From the NCBI RefSeq assembly GCF_000020985.1, contig NC_011296.1, positions 806,001-870,000 on the forward strand: a stretch of DNA of 64,000 bases, written 5' to 3'. This document shows positions 8,835 through 15,446 of the stretch, one piece after another. Origin of the DNA: Thermodesulfovibrio yellowstonii DSM 11347. GTDB taxonomy: Bacteria > Nitrospirota > Thermodesulfovibrionia > Thermodesulfovibrionales > Thermodesulfovibrionaceae. A program made the position numbers and the translations under genes. The notes beneath the pieces were generated by a model. That model was not told the origin of the DNA, did no database searches, and saw nothing but the letters and a program-made list of their open reading frames with translations. Positions within the stretch are counted from its first letter, which is position 1; every line of letters starts with the position of its first letter.

Positions 8835-9827
8835 TCAAGTGCTTTTTACCAAACTGGGATTGAATTCTTTCCCACTTCTCAATACTCCAAAACACTGCCT
8901 GAGCAACTTATGCCCCACTGCCACCAATGCCAACTTCTTTGACTTCCCTTTTTTCAATAATCTCTCATATAATCCCTTGCAATATACATTCACCCTTATC
9001 GCTGACAGTGTACACATATAAAAAACCTTCCTCACATAACTGTTGCCCCTCTTCATTATGCTTCCCCTCCCCCTCACTGTATCTCCACTCTCATACGGCG
9101 AGGGACATATCCCTACAAAACTCCCTACTTCCTTCGCTCTGCTAAACCCCTCAAATCCCCTAAGCATTGATACTACTACACTTATCGCTCTGTCACTTAT
9201 CCCAGGTATGCTCTCAAGTAATTCCCACTGCTTCTTAAATTTTTCCCTGCAAAGCTTCTGTATTTCTTTCTCTACTTTTTTCATGCTACTGCTCAGTGCC
9301 TTTATTATCCCATCATAATACCTTAGCACTTTCTTGATGCCCTCCATAGGAACATGGCTCAATGCCTCCCTCTGATTCTTAACCATGTTTATCTGCTTCT
9401 GAAAATCATCAAGTAACCTCAACCGAGTTTCTATTTGCTTCTGAGCCTCTGTCTTAGGTCTATATAGCTTCCCATCAAAAAATTGCCTCCCATACTCAGC
9501 TATCACTATGGAGTCTACTTTGTCTGTCTTTGCTCTCTTGCCCTTTGCCTCAAAAAATTTCCTCATTGAATAAGGATTAATCACTCCTACATTATATCCA
9601 CTCTCATACAGATAATGAGCCAATCTCAGATGATAGACCCCTGTATGCTCCATAACAATTAGTAACTCCGATTTTTTTATCTCTTTCAAATGCCTATTCA
9701 ATTCCTTCTCAAATTCCTCTGGACAATATAAACTCTTAAATGTTACTGTAGTGTCTCCATTGAGTATCGCTGCATTAAGATACTTCTTTGATACATCAAT
9801 GCCTATAAAAACTTTGTAAGTGCTCAT
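8835..9827 (-). CDS. IS110-family DEDD transposase
   Basis: This 330-residue protein has an N-terminal RuvC-like DEDD domain (GIDVSKKYL with the first Asp, Glu in VMEHTG, the Asp pair in KTDKVDS) and a C-terminal Transposase_20 domain (LLESIPGI and the GRGSIMKRGNS segment, which carries the catalytic Ser). I chose the ATG at 9827, preceded by a GGAGGGG site, because the protein from there matches the usual MSTYKVFIGIDVSK start. The longer frame up to 10046 would translate the structured non-coding region. The enzyme would work with a bridge RNA made from 9830-10060. Confidence 0.92.
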   Translation of the reverse strand: MSTYKVFIGIDVSKKYLNAAILNGDTTVTFKSLYCPEEFEKELNRHLKEIKKSELLIVMEHTGVYHLRLAHYLYESGYNVGVINPYSMRKFFEAKGKRAKTDKVDSIVIAEYGRQFFDGKLYRPKTEAQKQIETRLRLLDDFQKQINMVKNQREALSHVPMEGIKKVLRYYDGIIKALSSSMKKVEKEIQKLCREKFKKQWELLESIPGISDRAISVVVSMLRGFEGFSRAKEVGSFVGICPSPYESGDTVRGRGSIMKRGNSYVRKVFYMCTLSAIRVNVYCKGLYERLLKKGKSKKLALVAVGHKLLRQCFGVLRSGKEFNPSLVKST

Positions 9828-9829
9828 TA

Positions 9830-10062
9830 TAAACCCCTCCTTATTAGTATATTGATTTTTTAGGAGGACTTCCTTTAACCTATCATCGTGGTAAGTAATA
9901 CAGGTTCCAGACCTGATGTTCCCGTTCAGGTTCAGGAATCGCAAGGAGAGGGAGCAACATTCCGAACGGTCTTGCATGACCAATGACAACTCGCTCTTCC
10001 TCTCCTTCACTTTTACTCCTCCTCTATAATTGTAAACCATCACCACGATCTTTAACCTCCAT
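9830..10062 (-). ncRNA. Candidate IS110 bridge RNA
   Basis: This 230-bp non-coding stretch lies between the IS left end and the transposase start, where IS110-group bridge RNAs are encoded. On the minus strand it contains stems such as CAGGT-CTGGA-ACCTG and long purine/pyrimidine complementary arms. It also contains CGTTCGGAATGTT (complement of 9956-9968), which is identical to the plus strand at 8809-8821 across the element's own insertion junction, as expected for a target-binding loop. The identification comes from position, structure and this 13-nt match; no covariance model was run. Confidence 0.6.
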
Positions 10063-10078
10063 TATTTAATATACGATG

Positions 10079-10205
10079 ACAGAAAAGGCATACCTCGGAA
10101 TGGCAGAAAAGATACCGCTTCTTCCGGGATGATAGACAGGGGTGTTATTCCAAGCGAAGCAGCCCTAAGCCGTAGGCGAAGGGTCTGCGAGGTATGATAA
10201 CCACC
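10079..10205. repeat. REP-like palindromic repeat remnants
   Basis: The 127-bp stretch between the IS110 end and the MoaE-like gene contains GC-rich broken palindromes: CTCGGAATGGCAG, CTTCTTCCGGGATGA and GTTATTCCAAGCGAAGC, then CCCTAAGCCGTAGGCGAAGGG. The GAAGGGTCT piece and the arrangement resemble 8754-8819. No coding frame of note was seen. Confidence 0.55.
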
Positions 10206-10261
10206 TTCTATGCCAAAAAATATCTTAACCAAAAAAGAGATTTTTGTTAAACTAAATTATT

Positions 10262-10612
10262 ATGATAGACAACTGGCTCAGAGAAATCAAAGAAAATCCT
10301 CAAAGTAAATCTGCTGGTATGATACTTATTCATAACGGAATCGTTAGAGAAACTTCAAAGGATGGAAAACCTGTTAAGGGTATGAAACTTTCCTATGATG
10401 CTAAAAAACTCAATGAAATAATTCATGATATAAAAACAAAACAAGGTATTGTGGATGTTAGAGTATGGATAAATGAAGGAGAGCTAAAAGTTGGAGATGA
10501 TATAATGATAGTGCTTGTGGCTGGGAGACTGCGCACAGATGTTTTTCCAGCTTTGCAAGAACTTGTTGGAAAGATTAAAAATGAGGTTGTAAATGAAGAA
10601 GAAATTTTTTAA
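10262..10612 (+). CDS. Divergent MoaE-like protein (molybdopterin synthase large subunit family)
   Basis: This 116-residue protein shows the MoaE pattern: GMILIHNGIVRETSKDG near residues 19-35 (with R29), then VDVRVWINEGELKVGDDIMIVLVAGRLRTDVFPALQELVGKIKNEV. MoaE transfers sulfur from MoaD to make molybdopterin. The C-terminal WKKE-like motif carrying the catalytic lysines is absent (the protein ends EEEIF), and the usual His-Arg after the last strand is GRLR. It may be a non-catalytic or altered relative. Its end overlaps the M48 protease start by 20 bp, so the two are co-translated. Confidence 0.75.
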   Translation: MIDNWLREIKENPQSKSAGMILIHNGIVRETSKDGKPVKGMKLSYDAKKLNEIIHDIKTKQGIVDVRVWINEGELKVGDDIMIVLVAGRLRTDVFPALQELVGKIKNEVVNEEEIF

Positions 10613-11876
10613 AGTTTTCATCATAGCTTTAATCTCTCTTTTATCCCTGTCATGTGTTGCTGAAATTGACCCAATCTCTGGCAAAAAAACCTATACTCTG
10701 CTTTCTACCAAACAAGAAATTGAGATAGGACAGAAAGTTGTTCCATCCGGGATAAACGAAAACGAAGGTTTGTATCCTGACAGAGAAGTTCAAAATTACA
10801 TCAGACAACTCGGAGCAAGGATTGCGGCTGTCACTCCAAGAAAGGTGGAGTATCAGTTTTATATTGTAAACTCGCCAGAAATCAATGCTTTTGCATTGCC
10901 CGGAGGTCCTGTGTTCATTACCAGAGGAATAATACTCAAAATGGAAAGAGAAAGCGAACTTGTTGGTGTTTTAGCCCATGAACTTGGACACATAAATGCA
11001 AGGCATCATGCTAAATTTCTTGAAAAGAGTTTCGGTATGAATGCTCTTGTAAGCATTCTTGGGATAGCTTTACAAGGCAGTAACTATGCCTCAGCAGTCA
11101 TGACAGTCGCTCAAATTTCCGCAGGATTACTTCAATTGAAATTTAGCCGTGACCAAGAAAACGAAGCTGATGCACTGGGAGTAAGATTTGCCTATCAGTC
11201 AGGATATGATCCTTGGGGTCTTGTGACAATGTTTGAAAAATTCAAAACTCTTGAAAGGGGTATGTCTGTTGAGTGGCTAAGCACCCATCCTTTGCCAGAT
11301 ACAAGAATAAAAAATGTCCAACAAATGATAGCTCAGCAGTATCCAGATTCTCAAAGACTAAAACAAAATAGCAATGAGTTTAATAGAGTTCATGAAATCC
11401 TAAAATCAACTAAAGAATCCTATGATATGGTTGAGGAAGCTAAAAAATACATTAAATCACGCAATTACACTCAAGCATTAAATCTTCTTGACAGAGCAAT
11501 AGCAAGATACGGAAGCAATTATGCCTATACTTACAGAGCCTTAGTAAATCTAAATTTAAAAAAATACAATGAAGCCATTTCTGATGCTGACAGAGCTATT
11601 TCCCTTGACAGTCTCTATTTTAGACCAATGTTAATAAAAGGCGTAGCTCAAAACCAAATAGGGCAGTGGAATGCGAGCATAAACACTCTTGAAAAAGCTA
11701 AGAATCTCATAAATGATAATGCAGACCTTTATTATTACTTAGGAGTAAACTATCAGGCAGTAGGCAACAGAACAAAGGCAATTGACAATCTTTCCACAGC
11801 ACTTCAGCTTACAGACGGCAAACGTGGGTGGGAAGCTGATGCTCAAAGAAGATTAAAAGCATTAAGAGGTTACTGA
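10593..11876 (+). CDS. M48 metalloprotease lipoprotein with TPR tail (BepA-like)
   Basis: This 427-residue protein has a lipoprotein signal (lipobox LSLSC, C21) and an M48 zinc-protease domain with HELGH (H129, E130, H133) and a third-ligand Glu in DQENEADALG. About 150 C-terminal residues form tetratricopeptide repeats (AKKYIKSRNYTQALNLL, LYYYLGVNYQAVGN). The layout matches BepA/YfgC, a periplasmic protease and chaperone that handles misassembled beta-barrels at the BAM complex. It overlaps the MoaE-like gene upstream and is followed 12 bp later by acylphosphatase. Confidence 0.88.
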   Translation: MKKKFFKVFIIALISLLSLSCVAEIDPISGKKTYTLLSTKQEIEIGQKVVPSGINENEGLYPDREVQNYIRQLGARIAAVTPRKVEYQFYIVNSPEINAFALPGGPVFITRGIILKMERESELVGVLAHELGHINARHHAKFLEKSFGMNALVSILGIALQGSNYASAVMTVAQISAGLLQLKFSRDQENEADALGVRFAYQSGYDPWGLVTMFEKFKTLERGMSVEWLSTHPLPDTRIKNVQQMIAQQYPDSQRLKQNSNEFNRVHEILKSTKESYDMVEEAKKYIKSRNYTQALNLLDRAIARYGSNYAYTYRALVNLNLKKYNEAISDADRAISLDSLYFRPMLIKGVAQNQIGQWNASINTLEKAKNLINDNADLYYYLGVNYQAVGNRTKAIDNLSTALQLTDGKRGWEADAQRRLKALRGY

Positions 11877-11888
11877 GGGAGCTAAAAA

Positions 11889-12167
11889 ATGAAAAGAGCG
11901 CATCTTTTTATAAGTGGCAGAGTTCAGGGAGTTTTTTACAGAGCTTTTACAGAAGAGATTGCTCTATCTCTCAGATTAAATGGTTGGGTTAGAAATCTGA
12001 GAGATGGAAGAGTTGAAGCAGTATTTGAAGGAGAAGAAGAGAAAATCTCTATTGCTATACAACGTTGCAAAGAAGGTCCACCTCATGCCAGAGTTGACAA
12101 TATTGAAATAATATGGGAAGAGCCTGAAGGTTTAAAAGGATTTGAGATAAAAAGGACTGCTTCCTGA
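11889..12167 (+). CDS. acyP: Acylphosphatase
   Basis: This 92-residue protein matches acylphosphatases over its whole length. It has the phosphate-cradle motif GRVQGVFYR with catalytic R18 and the GWVRNLRDG motif with N36. The enzyme hydrolyses carboxyl-phosphate bonds such as acetyl-phosphate or 1,3-bisphosphoglycerate. The start has a GGGAGC-like ribosome site 7 nt upstream. It is the last gene of the small MoaE-like, M48, AcyP operon. Confidence 0.93.
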   Translation: MKRAHLFISGRVQGVFYRAFTEEIALSLRLNGWVRNLRDGRVEAVFEGEEEKISIAIQRCKEGPPHARVDNIEIIWEEPEGLKGFEIKRTAS

Positions 12168-12470
12168 TCTAATGATGGCAGTCTTAAAAAAGTGAAGTTC
12201 AGGTTTAAGAAATCAGCAGGAATTCAATGTAGAGATAAACACTCAAATATTTCAAATTAATATCAAGATTACTTCTCATCATTATTCCCCCACCTGGAGT
12301 ATTTAGAAATATTTGAAAAAATTTTTGACAGCGAGTATAATGTCTCCAAGCAAAATTTTGATGTTAAAATAAGCGAAAATGAAGTGGACAAATAATTGAA
12401 AGAAATACAAAAGGACTGGTGAAGGAGGTGTATATGAGAGAAAAATAAAAGAATAAGGAGGAGAATTAGC
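12168..12470. other. Gap with a decayed reading frame
   Basis: These 303 bp hold no recognised gene. On the plus strand a 44-codon frame without an ATG (12261-12395; it reads FPHLEYLEIFEKIF and ends SENEVDK) has coding-like composition and may be the tail of a truncated gene. A GGAGG followed by a 4-codon ATG frame sits at about 12424-12450, and the AAGGAGGAG site for the split ATPase gene lies at about 12456-12464. I cannot name the source of the relic. Confidence 0.4.
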
Positions 12471-12825
12471 ATGTTCAAAAAAATTGAAAACATTAAAAAT
12501 CTTGGAACTTATTCAGGGTTTTCATGGAATAGCCAATTCTGTGAAGTTTTTAAAAGATATAATTTTATTTATGGTTGGAATTACTCTGGCAAAACAACTC
12601 TTTCAAGACTCTTTCATTGTTTAGAGATAAAAAAAACTCATCCAGATTACCCCCACCTTCAATTTACTATTGAAACTAATAACGGAAAAATTACAGAAAG
12701 AGATATAGAAAATAATAATCTTTCAATCAGAGTATTTAATGAAGAATTCGTTGAAGATAATTTCAAATGGAATGATGAAAATCATAGAGTAAATCCTGTC
12801 TTAATTCTTGGTAAAGAATCCTATA
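12471..12825 (+). pseudogene. 5' part of the split PrrC/RloC-like AAA ATPase gene
   Basis: It starts at ATG 12471 with a strong AAGGAGGAG site and codes for about 118 residues before running into the IS3 copy 2 left end. It contains the Walker A loop YGWNYSGKTTLSR (about residues 37-49) and the AAA_13-type segment RVFNEEFVEDNF followed by VLILGKES, where RloC/PrrC-like proteins lead into the coiled coil. The remaining roughly 600 codons lie at 5636-7449 on the opposite strand, next to IS3 copy 1. Joining the two halves gives a protein of about 720 residues with Walker A, zinc hook, signature, Walker B and C-terminal domain in normal order. The few translated IS codons at the 3' end of the open frame are not native. 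Confidence 0.85.
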
Positions 12826-12870
12826 CTGAACCCCTTAAATAGTGGACACAGTCAATTAGTAGAGGTTAAA

Positions 12871-12890
12871 CTTTCTGCATAAGCAGAAAG
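12871..12890 (+). other. Hairpin upstream of IS3 orfA (copy 2)
   Basis: Perfect 8-bp inverted repeat CTTTCTGC-ATAA-GCAGAAAG between the IS left end and orfA, the same structure as in copy 1. Confidence 0.6.
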
Positions 12891-12916
12891 AAAAGACTTT
12901 ATAGGGGGCAGTATAA

Positions 12917-13204
12917 ATGAAACAAAGGAAATGGACAGCAGAGGAAAAAATGGCGATAGTTTTGGAAGGAATTAAAGGAGTCAAATCTGTAGCTGACATC
13001 TGTAGGGAACATAAAATCAGTCAAGGACTTTATTATCGCTGGAGAGACAAATTTTTGGAAGGTGGTAAAAAAGCACTTAACAGTGGTAGTGCTGATGAAA
13101 GCATTTACAGAGCAGAGATAGACAAGCTTCAGAGAATCATAGGGAAACAGGCAATCCAGATAGAGATATTAAAAAAAACAGAAGAACTGTTAGGGAGAAA
13201 ATAG
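12917..13204 (+). CDS. IS3-family transposase OrfA (copy 2)
   Basis: This is a 95-residue helix-turn-helix and leucine-zipper protein that binds the IS ends. The run of eight A residues at 13171-13178 (TTAAAAAAAAC) lies in the overlap with the orfB frame, which is open through it in the -1 phase. This is the layout for programmed -1 frameshifting that makes the OrfAB transposase in IS3 elements. An AGGGGG ribosome site precedes the ATG. Confidence 0.93.
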   Translation: MKQRKWTAEEKMAIVLEGIKGVKSVADICREHKISQGLYYRWRDKFLEGGKKALNSGSADESIYRAEIDKLQRIIGKQAIQIEILKKTEELLGRK

Positions 13205-13206
13205 AA

Positions 13207-14067
13207 TTGGTTAAGCAATTACTCAAAGAAGGCTATACAGTGAAAGAGTCTTGTAAAGCATCGGGATTATCAAGAAGCAGGTATTATAGTTTTATTAATC
13301 TCAGAGAGATTGAAAAACCGAAGAAAATAAATGAGATAGAGATATTAGAGAAAATAAAAGCTATAAAAAGTGAGCATCCATTTTGGGGATACAGGAGAGT
13401 GACAGCATGGTTAAGGCACAGGGAAGGAGTTCTGATTAATCATAAGACAGTAAGCAAGATAATGAAGGAGCATAGCTTACTTGCAAGCCAGACAGTTCAT
13501 AAAGCTAAGAGGAAAGCTGAGGGGAGAAAGCCCAGAACTCAAAGACCGAAAGAAATCTGGGGAATTGACATGACCAAATTTATGATACCTTGTATTGGAT
13601 GGGCATATTTAGTAGTGGTGCTTGACTGGTATACTAAGAAAATAGTGGGTTGGGAGATATCATTAAGGGGAAGGACAGCTGAATGGAAGTCTGCATTGGA
13701 TAAGGGATTGGTTTCTGAATTTAAAGAAGGAGTAAGAGGCAGAGGATTAAAGCTTGTTAGTGATAATGGCAGTCAACCAACAAGCCGAGCATTTATGAAG
13801 GAAATGGCAGTGCTTGGAATAGAGCAAATATTTACATCTTATGACAATCCTAAAGGGAATGCTGACACTGAGAGGGTAATAAGGACGATAAAAGAGGAAT
13901 TGATATGGCTAAATGAGTTTAGAAGCCTTGATGAAGCCAGAGAAAGGATAGAGGACTGGATAACGAATTGTTACAACAAGCTTTATGTGCACAGTGCTTT
14001 AGGATATTTATCACCAGAGGAGTATGAGTTAAAATACTACAGGGAGCAGCAGAGAAATGTTGCATGA
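13207..14067 (+). CDS. IS3-family transposase OrfB (copy 2)
   Basis: This 286-residue frame opens at a TTG and is in the -1 phase relative to orfA, so it is probably made mainly as an OrfAB fusion. It has the DDE catalytic residues in [15 protein letters not shown] and [13 protein letters not shown]. The first 60 codons and the middle differ from copy 1 at many residues (for example [14 protein letters not shown]), whereas the last 90 residues are nearly identical, so the pair looks like a mosaic. No internal stop or frameshift is seen. Confidence 0.93.
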   Translation: MVKQLLKEGYTVKESCKASGLSRSRYYSFINLREIEKPKKINEIEILEKIKAIKSEHPFWGYRRVTAWLRHREGVLINHKTVSKIMKEHSLLASQTVHKAKRKAEGRKPRTQRPKEIWGIDMTKFMIPCIGWAYLVVVLDWYTKKIVGWEISLRGRTAEWKSALDKGLVSEFKEGVRGRGLKLVSDNGSQPTSRAFMKEMAVLGIEQIFTSYDNPKGNADTERVIRTIKEELIWLNEFRSLDEARERIEDWITNCYNKLYVHSALGYLSPEEYELKYYREQQRNVA

Positions 14068-14150
14068 GGCTCTACAAATTGGAAGATTTAAAAGTGTCCT
14101 CAAAAATGGGGTGCAGTACAATCTTGGTATATTATAGGAGGAGGTGTTTT

Positions 14151-14678
14151 ATGGATGAAAAAAAGATAAACAATAAAATTATGAGAATAATTGTTGGAGA
14201 CATAACAGAAAGAAATACAGATGCTATAGTAAATGCTGCGAATAATTATCTTAAACATGGAGGAGGGGTTGCTGGAGCAATTGTGCGAAAAGGAGGGTAT
14301 ATAATACAGGAAGAAAGTGATAGAATAGGTTTTGTTCCAACAGGCTCAGCAGCAATAACATCTGCTGGCTCTTTGAAGACAAAATATGTTATCCATGCTG
14401 TAGGACCTAAATGGGGTGAAGGAGATGAAGAGAATAAATTGAAAAGTGCTGTATTGAGTAGTCTCAGAAAAGCAGAAGAATACCAATTGAAAAGCATTTC
14501 TTTTCCTGCCATAAGCTCTGGTATTTATGGATGTCCAAAAAGCATGGTAGCTAAGATTCTTGTTACAACAGTAGCTGAATATTTAAAGAGTCAGTCAACT
14601 TCCCTTGAAACTATAGAATTTTGCCTTTTTGATGAAGAGACTTATCGCTACTTTAAACAAGAGTTTGATAAAATATAA
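14151..14678 (+). CDS. Macro-domain protein (ADP-ribose binding or hydrolysing)
   Basis: I chose the ATG at 14151, with an AGGAGGAGG site just before it, giving 175 residues; the longer frame begins inside the IS3 element and is an artefact. The macro fold is clear: [32 protein letters not shown] at the N-terminus and [14 protein letters not shown] further on, the two ADP-ribose phosphate-binding loops. Members of this MacroD-like group remove ADP-ribose from proteins or nucleic acids or hydrolyse O-acetyl-ADP-ribose. The gene is followed 5 bp later by tRNA-Thr. Its promoter may lie in the IS end. Confidence 0.88.
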   Translation: MDEKKINNKIMRIIVGDITERNTDAIVNAANNYLKHGGGVAGAIVRKGGYIIQEESDRIGFVPTGSAAITSAGSLKTKYVIHAVGPKWGEGDEENKLKSAVLSSLRKAEEYQLKSISFPAISSGIYGCPKSMVAKILVTTVAEYLKSQSTSLETIEFCLFDEETYRYFKQEFDKI

Positions 14679-14683
14679 AGAAA

Positions 14684-14755
14684 GCCGGGATAGCTCAGCG
14701 GTAGAGCAGTCGATTCGTAATCGACCGGTCGTGGGTTCAAATCCCATTCCCGGCT
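14684..14755 (+). tRNA. tRNA-Thr (CGT anticodon)
   Basis: The cloverleaf folds: acceptor GCCGGGA/TCCCGGC, D-arm GCTCAGCGGTAGAGC, anticodon stem GTCGA/TCGAC around loop TTCGTAA (anticodon CGT), and T-arm GTGGG-TTCAAAT-CCCAT. CCA is not encoded. The anticodon arm closely resembles tRNA-Thr of other bacteria. The 3' end touches the stop codon of the convergent gene downstream. Confidence 0.96.
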
Positions 14756-14756
14756 T

Positions 14757-15251
14757 TTAATTTGTGTGTCTATCTGCTACTTTTGAAGCTCCGAAGGAAT
14801 CAGGTTTAGTTACTGCTATATAACCCGAACCTATAATCATTTTTATGACTTCTTTTACCAAACTTCTTGTTGCTCCATTTTTCCCCACATCAAGATGTAT
14901 CTCTACTGGTAAACGGGAAACACCATTTTCAGAAAGCTTTTTTTTCAAAGCTTCAGCAATTTCCAAACTTAAAGAGGCTTCGGTAAATATTCTTAATTTT
15001 AAATTGTCCATTTTTTCATATTTAAGTTTTCTATAGAAATATCTACCCCCTGAACCTTTACGATGAATTATTATTGCTGTCACAAATATGGTCTCTTCTC
15101 CGGGGAAAGAATCACTGCCTACAATCAGGCTATATTTTTTGTCTGGTTCTTCTTTGACAAATTCTATTATTTTCTCAAAGACTTGCTCAAAAGATACAGA
15201 ACCAAACGTTGGACTATTAAAAACTGATTTTATTAACGACTCAGCTTCCAT
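14757..15251 (-). CDS. YkuK/DUF458 family protein, RNase H-like fold
   Basis: This 164-residue protein belongs to the DUF458 (YkuK) family: YSLIVGSDSFPGEETIFVTAIIIHRKGSGGRYFYRK at residues 40-75, then LPVEIHLDVGKNGATRSLVKEVIKMIIGSGY and the C-terminal TKPDSFGASKVADR. The family is predicted to have an RNase H-like fold with acidic residues (here in GSDS, HLDVG and KVADRHT), but its biochemical role is not established. Its stop codon overlaps the 3' flank of the convergent tRNA-Thr. Confidence 0.85.
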   Translation of the reverse strand: MEAESLIKSVFNSPTFGSVSFEQVFEKIIEFVKEEPDKKYSLIVGSDSFPGEETIFVTAIIIHRKGSGGRYFYRKLKYEKMDNLKLRIFTEASLSLEIAEALKKKLSENGVSRLPVEIHLDVGKNGATRSLVKEVIKMIIGSGYIAVTKPDSFGASKVADRHTN

Positions 15252-15310
15252 TTATTTTTATCTTACCAAATTTTAATAAAATTAACATAATCAACAGAGA
15301 AGTTTACTAA

Positions 15311-15340
15311 TTGACATATTTTAATCTACAATGCTATAAA
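15311..15340 (+). promoter_or_regulatory. Sigma-70-type promoter for tRNA-Gly
   Basis: TTGACA at 15311 and TATAAA at 15335 are separated by 18 bp and lie 16 bp before the tRNA 5' end, a good fit to the consensus. Confidence 0.75.
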
Positions 15341-15355
15341 AATTTATAGCACTTT

Positions 15356-15427
15356 GCGGGCGTAACTCAGCGGGAGAGTGTCAGCTTCCCAAGCTGAAGG
15401 TCGCGGGTTCGAATCCCGTCGCCCGCT
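15356..15427 (+). tRNA. tRNA-Gly (CCC anticodon)
   Basis: Acceptor stem GCGGGCG/CGCCCGC, D-arm ACTCAGCGGGAGAGT, anticodon stem TCAGC/GCTGA around loop TTCCCAA (anticodon CCC), and T-arm CGGG-TTCGAAT-CCCG. CCA is not encoded. The trmI gene starts 20 bp downstream and probably shares the transcript. Confidence 0.96.
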
Positions 15428-15446
15428 TTTTTATTGGAGGTTAAGT

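Larger units (their letters stand above)
8820..10075 (-). mobile_element. IS110-family element inserted in a REP-like repeat
   Basis: The element carries one DEDD transposase and a long structured non-coding region upstream of it. I placed its ends by joining the flanks: CGTTCGGAATG before 8820 and GATGACAG after 10075 reconstitute a plausible continuous repeat, with ATG shared at both junctions. There are no clear terminal inverted repeats, as expected for IS110. Insertion in REP-like palindromes is a known habit of this family. Boundaries are uncertain by a few bases. Confidence 0.8.
12826..14116 (+). mobile_element. IS3-family insertion sequence, copy 2
   Basis: This 1291-bp element has the same terminal repeats as copy 1 (CTGAACCCC and, inverted, CTGCACCCC) and is in the opposite orientation. 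It is 4 bp shorter than copy 1: one base in the orfA-orfB joint and one codon in orfB. The frame relations look intact, so this copy is the more likely to be active. It interrupts the ATPase gene on its left and is followed on its right by the macro-domain gene. Confidence 0.95.

Noticed and set aside
8835-10046. A 403-residue transposase ORF starting at 10046
   Set aside because: The first 73 codons cover the structured non-coding region; the family start MSTYKVFIGIDVS with a ribosome site is at 9827.
12826-14116. IS3 copies as ends of a composite transposon carrying moaE-like, M48 and acyP
   Set aside because: The copies are inverted and each touches a different half of one gene, which points to inversion rather than joint transposition; the enclosed genes look chromosomal.
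14064-14150. N-terminal extension of the macro-domain protein
   Set aside because: These codons lie in the IS3 right end and have no homologous look; the ATG at 14151 has the ribosome site.
15378-15446. N-terminal extension of TrmI
   Set aside because: The codons fall inside tRNA-Gly; TTG 15447 has GGAGG.
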